Positions 36,688 through 38,559 of a DNA stretch of 38,559 bases are shown here, one piece after another. The notes under the pieces were generated by a model, which searched no databases, was not told the origin of the DNA, and saw only the letters and a program-made list of their open reading frames with translations. The stretch is from a virus. A program made the position numbers and the translations under genes. Position 1 is the stretch's first letter. Each line of letters starts with the position of its first letter. The stretch covers positions 1 to 38,559 of the IMG/VR virus record IMGVR_UViG_3300009425_000035; one strand, written 5' to 3'.

Positions 36688-37254
36688 ATGCCTGAAATCA
36701 AATTAAGAGTACTAAAAGGAAGTGCGTTAACACAGACGGAGATGGATAATAACCTTCGTTATGTTTATAACTCATCTTCTGTAAATCCACTCACAGGTGA
36801 TTTAACATTACACACTTCGGAGAGCTCAAGTCCTACGAAAACGTTTAATGCATCACCATCGTGGACAAATTATAGCGGCTCTATAAACGGAAATAACATT
36901 GCATCAATTACTGGCTCGTTAGTAATCACTGAAAACATAACAGCTCAAGAATTTCACACTGAGTATGTTTCTTCATCTATTATACAACAATCGGGGTCTA
37001 GTGTATTTGGAAACGACTCTCAAGACTTACATCAATTTTCAGGTTCTATAGATGTAACAGGAAGTTTATATACCTCAGGCTCGTTTACACTAACTAATAC
37101 AGGTAGCACAGCAATGACTATTAAAGATGGCCATGTAATCTTAACAGAAGTAAACGCCGTTACATACGGTAATGATACAGCAGCCGCAAGTGGTGGAGTA
37201 CCAGTAGGGGGTCTTTATCGAAATGGAAACTTTGTGCAAATCAGAATAACCTAA
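36688..37254 (+). CDS. Tail-fibre-like protein (188 aa)
   Basis: A repetitive beta-rich protein with many S-G-S, T-G-S and S-S-S turns (GSINGNNIASITGSLVITENI..), the same style as the next gene and as collagen-free trimeric fibres. N-terminal part KLRVLKGSALTQTEMDNNLRYVYN is a common start of phage fibre or short-tail proteins. No chaperone domain at its end. It may be a fibre segment or adaptor to the following S74-bearing fibre. Confidence 0.65.
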   Translation: MPEIKLRVLKGSALTQTEMDNNLRYVYNSSSVNPLTGDLTLHTSESSSPTKTFNASPSWTNYSGSINGNNIASITGSLVITENITAQEFHTEYVSSSIIQQSGSSVFGNDSQDLHQFSGSIDVTGSLYTSGSFTLTNTGSTAMTIKDGHVILTEVNAVTYGNDTAAASGGVPVGGLYRNGNFVQIRIT

Positions 37255-37258
37255 TAGT

Positions 37259-38311
37259 ATGGCATCAACTCGCTCAAAATTAACTGGGTCACTTTATATA
37301 ACAGATGACTTAGAAATAGTAGGATCAATAACAGCCTCTCAAGGTTTCCAAGGTCTTACTGATGTATTTTCAGCATCGGCACAAGTCGATCATGATAGTA
37401 CAACTAATTTTGTAGCAGCCGAACATATCAGTCACACCGGTGTAGCGATAACTGGGACTGGTTTATTAACCGGTGGAGGTAATATAGATACTTCTAGAGC
37501 AATAACTATTGACACATCAACAGCTGATTGGACAACTGCTATAGTAAATCAACTACCAACAGGACTGGTTTCATCATCTACACAGATGGATACTTTATTT
37601 AATTTAGATGGAGTAGTATCTTCATCAGCACAAATAAATGCTTTAGATATTACCGAAGTCGGAACAATATCAAGTGGAGTTTGGAGCGGTACTGCACTAG
37701 TTGCAGGAAAGGTCCCAGCTATTACTGCCCTCACGGGATATACAGCTGGAGCTTATGCAAACGCTAGTTCTGTTGGAGGTTCAAGCATTGCAACTGTTGG
37801 AACAATAGGAACAGGAGCATGGCAAGGCACTATTATAGCATCAGCATACTTAGACTCAGATACAGCTCACCTAACTACAGCTCAGACATTTACAGGAGAG
37901 AAAAAATTTGCTACTGACGTTACTGTATCAGGTAGTTTAATAATATCTTCTTCAATAGGAGATAGCCCTTACGGTATGTTAGTTAAAGGAGCAATATCAG
38001 TATCAGGAGATGTTATAGCATACCAGTCTTCAGATAGAAACTTAAAAGATAATATAGTACCAATTGAATCACCATTAGAGAAACTATCTCAAATCAATGG
38101 AGTAGCTTTTGATTGGAATAATAAACAAGACCTTTACACAGGTCGAGATATAGGAGTAATAGCTCAAGAAATTGAGAAAGTATTACCCGAAATTGTACAG
38201 ACTCGAGAATCAGGCTATAAAGCAGTACGTTACGATAAAATAGTCGCGTTATTAATTGAAGCAATTAAAGAGCAGCAGTTACAGATAGATGAGTTAAAAA
38301 CTCGTTTATAG
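37259..38311 (+). CDS. Tail fibre with C-terminal peptidase S74 intramolecular chaperone
   Basis: 350 aa. Residues 1-250 are repetitive fibre (LTGSLYITDDLEIVGSITA.., SSSTQMD, TGTGLLTGGGNIDTSRAITID). From residue about 256 the peptidase S74 domain follows: S257-S258-D-R-N-L-K263 supplies the catalytic Ser-Lys dyad with the usual five-residue spacing (S258/K263). G-V-A-F-D-W, D-I-G-V-I-A-Q-E-I-E-K-V-L-P-E-I-V and Y-D-K-I-V-A-L-L-I-E-A-I-K-E-Q are standard. S74 domains trimerise the fibre and then cut themselves off before the Ser. The receptor-binding part would lie just before it. Host range cannot be read here. Confidence 0.92.
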   Translation: MASTRSKLTGSLYITDDLEIVGSITASQGFQGLTDVFSASAQVDHDSTTNFVAAEHISHTGVAITGTGLLTGGGNIDTSRAITIDTSTADWTTAIVNQLPTGLVSSSTQMDTLFNLDGVVSSSAQINALDITEVGTISSGVWSGTALVAGKVPAITALTGYTAGAYANASSVGGSSIATVGTIGTGAWQGTIIASAYLDSDTAHLTTAQTFTGEKKFATDVTVSGSLIISSSIGDSPYGMLVKGAISVSGDVIAYQSSDRNLKDNIVPIESPLEKLSQINGVAFDWNNKQDLYTGRDIGVIAQEIEKVLPEIVQTRESGYKAVRYDKIVALLIEAIKEQQLQIDELKTRL

Positions 38312-38327
38312 CGACCAATCTATAATT

Positions 38328-38559
38328 ATGGAAAATATGCCAACAGTACCTACTTGGTCTCACCAAGGAAGGTTAATCACATCTATTTCAGACATGCCAA
38401 AAGGAACTTATGGTTTCATCTACGAGGTTTACCACAAACCAACAGATGTAAAATACATAGGAAAGAAAGTTCTTTATTTCGAAAGGAATAAAAGACTTGG
38501 TAAAAAAGCCTTAGAAGAGTTAAGATTAGAAAGAAAGGCAAAAGGAATAGGAGGAAGAA
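38328..38559 (+). CDS. GIY-YIG-like protein, N-terminal part (truncated by window)
   Basis: Opens at ATG 38328 and runs off the right edge. After about 26 residues comes G-T-Y-G-F-I-Y-E-V-Y, then K-Y-I-G-K-K, the pattern of the GIY-YIG nuclease core with the first motif as Y-G-F-I-Y and the second as Y-I-G. A basic helix follows (ERNKRLGKKALEELRLERKAKG). It may be a Seg-like homing endonuclease or an endonuclease-fold phage protein. The missing part contains the catalytic Arg and Glu, so activity is unknown. Confidence 0.6.
   Translation, partial: MENMPTVPTWSHQGRLITSISDMPKGTYGFIYEVYHKPTDVKYIGKKVLYFERNKRLGKKALEELRLERKAKGIGGR

Overview
The window looks like part of the genome of a large, AT-rich, tailed dsDNA phage with a contractile (myovirus, distantly T4-like) tail. 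The evidence is a run of structural genes on the right that includes recognisable relatives of T4 gp25 (baseplate wedge) and gp6 (baseplate J), a spike or hub protein with a gp5-type repeat region, a tail-protein-I-like protein and a tail fibre ending in a peptidase S74 chaperone. A gp55-like late sigma factor lies just upstream of them. The promoters suggest a host in the Bacteroidota, probably a flavobacterium: at least seven sites read TTG (or TTA), exactly 20 nt, then TATATTTAAG or a close variant, which resembles the known Bacteroidota -33/-7 pattern (TTG, about 19 nt, TAnnTTTG). No integrase, capsid, terminase, polymerase or tRNA gene is visible.

Layout. (1) 1-5003, rightward, tightly packed genes: an arginine/guanidinoacetate-type methyltransferase, a SET-domain protein, a zinc-finger/cupin fusion, a second Rossmann methyltransferase-like protein, a ferredoxin-NADP reductase-like flavoprotein and several small unknowns. 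It ends at a clear hairpin terminator facing a single leftward gene for a small membrane protein (5049-5285). (2) 5400-13094, rightward: short early-type operons, each behind its own copy of the promoter (5427, 5918, 6458, 7937). They encode small proteins, a SWIM zinc-finger protein and a papain-fold-like protein, then a long polycistron with ATGA overlaps holding a methyltransferase, two 2OG-Fe(II) oxygenase-fold proteins, a SufT/MIP18 (DUF59) protein and membrane or secreted proteins. (3) 13095-15690, gene-poor: structured GC-rich patches, a rightward pair of micro-genes, and facing them a leftward operon of five genes of 29-52 aa on the opposite strand, four of them single-pass membrane peptides, with a good promoter at 15020-14988. 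(4) 15694-18230: an SGNH-hydrolase-like protein with an internal 30-bp tandem repeat, three small early-type genes and a lipoprotein. (5) 18446-38559, late region: HD-domain hydrolase, gp55-like sigma factor, then baseplate, stalk and fibre genes. The last, truncated gene looks like a GIY-YIG-type protein.

How it may work together (inference). The TTG-N20-TATATTTAAG sites would be read by the host RNA polymerase early in infection and drive small takeover proteins and enzymes. The gp55-like factor would later redirect polymerase to a second motif, TATTTATAATA, found in front of several structural genes and in front of the leftward membrane-protein gene.

Main points of interest: a C-terminal Hint (intein/hedgehog-type) autoprocessing domain on a Pro/Ser/Thr/Val-repeat stalk protein; the gp6 reading frame broken by an apparent 1-nt loss inside a conserved motif; the antisense micro-peptide operon; and the promoter set, which has additional conserved parts beyond the usual two elements.
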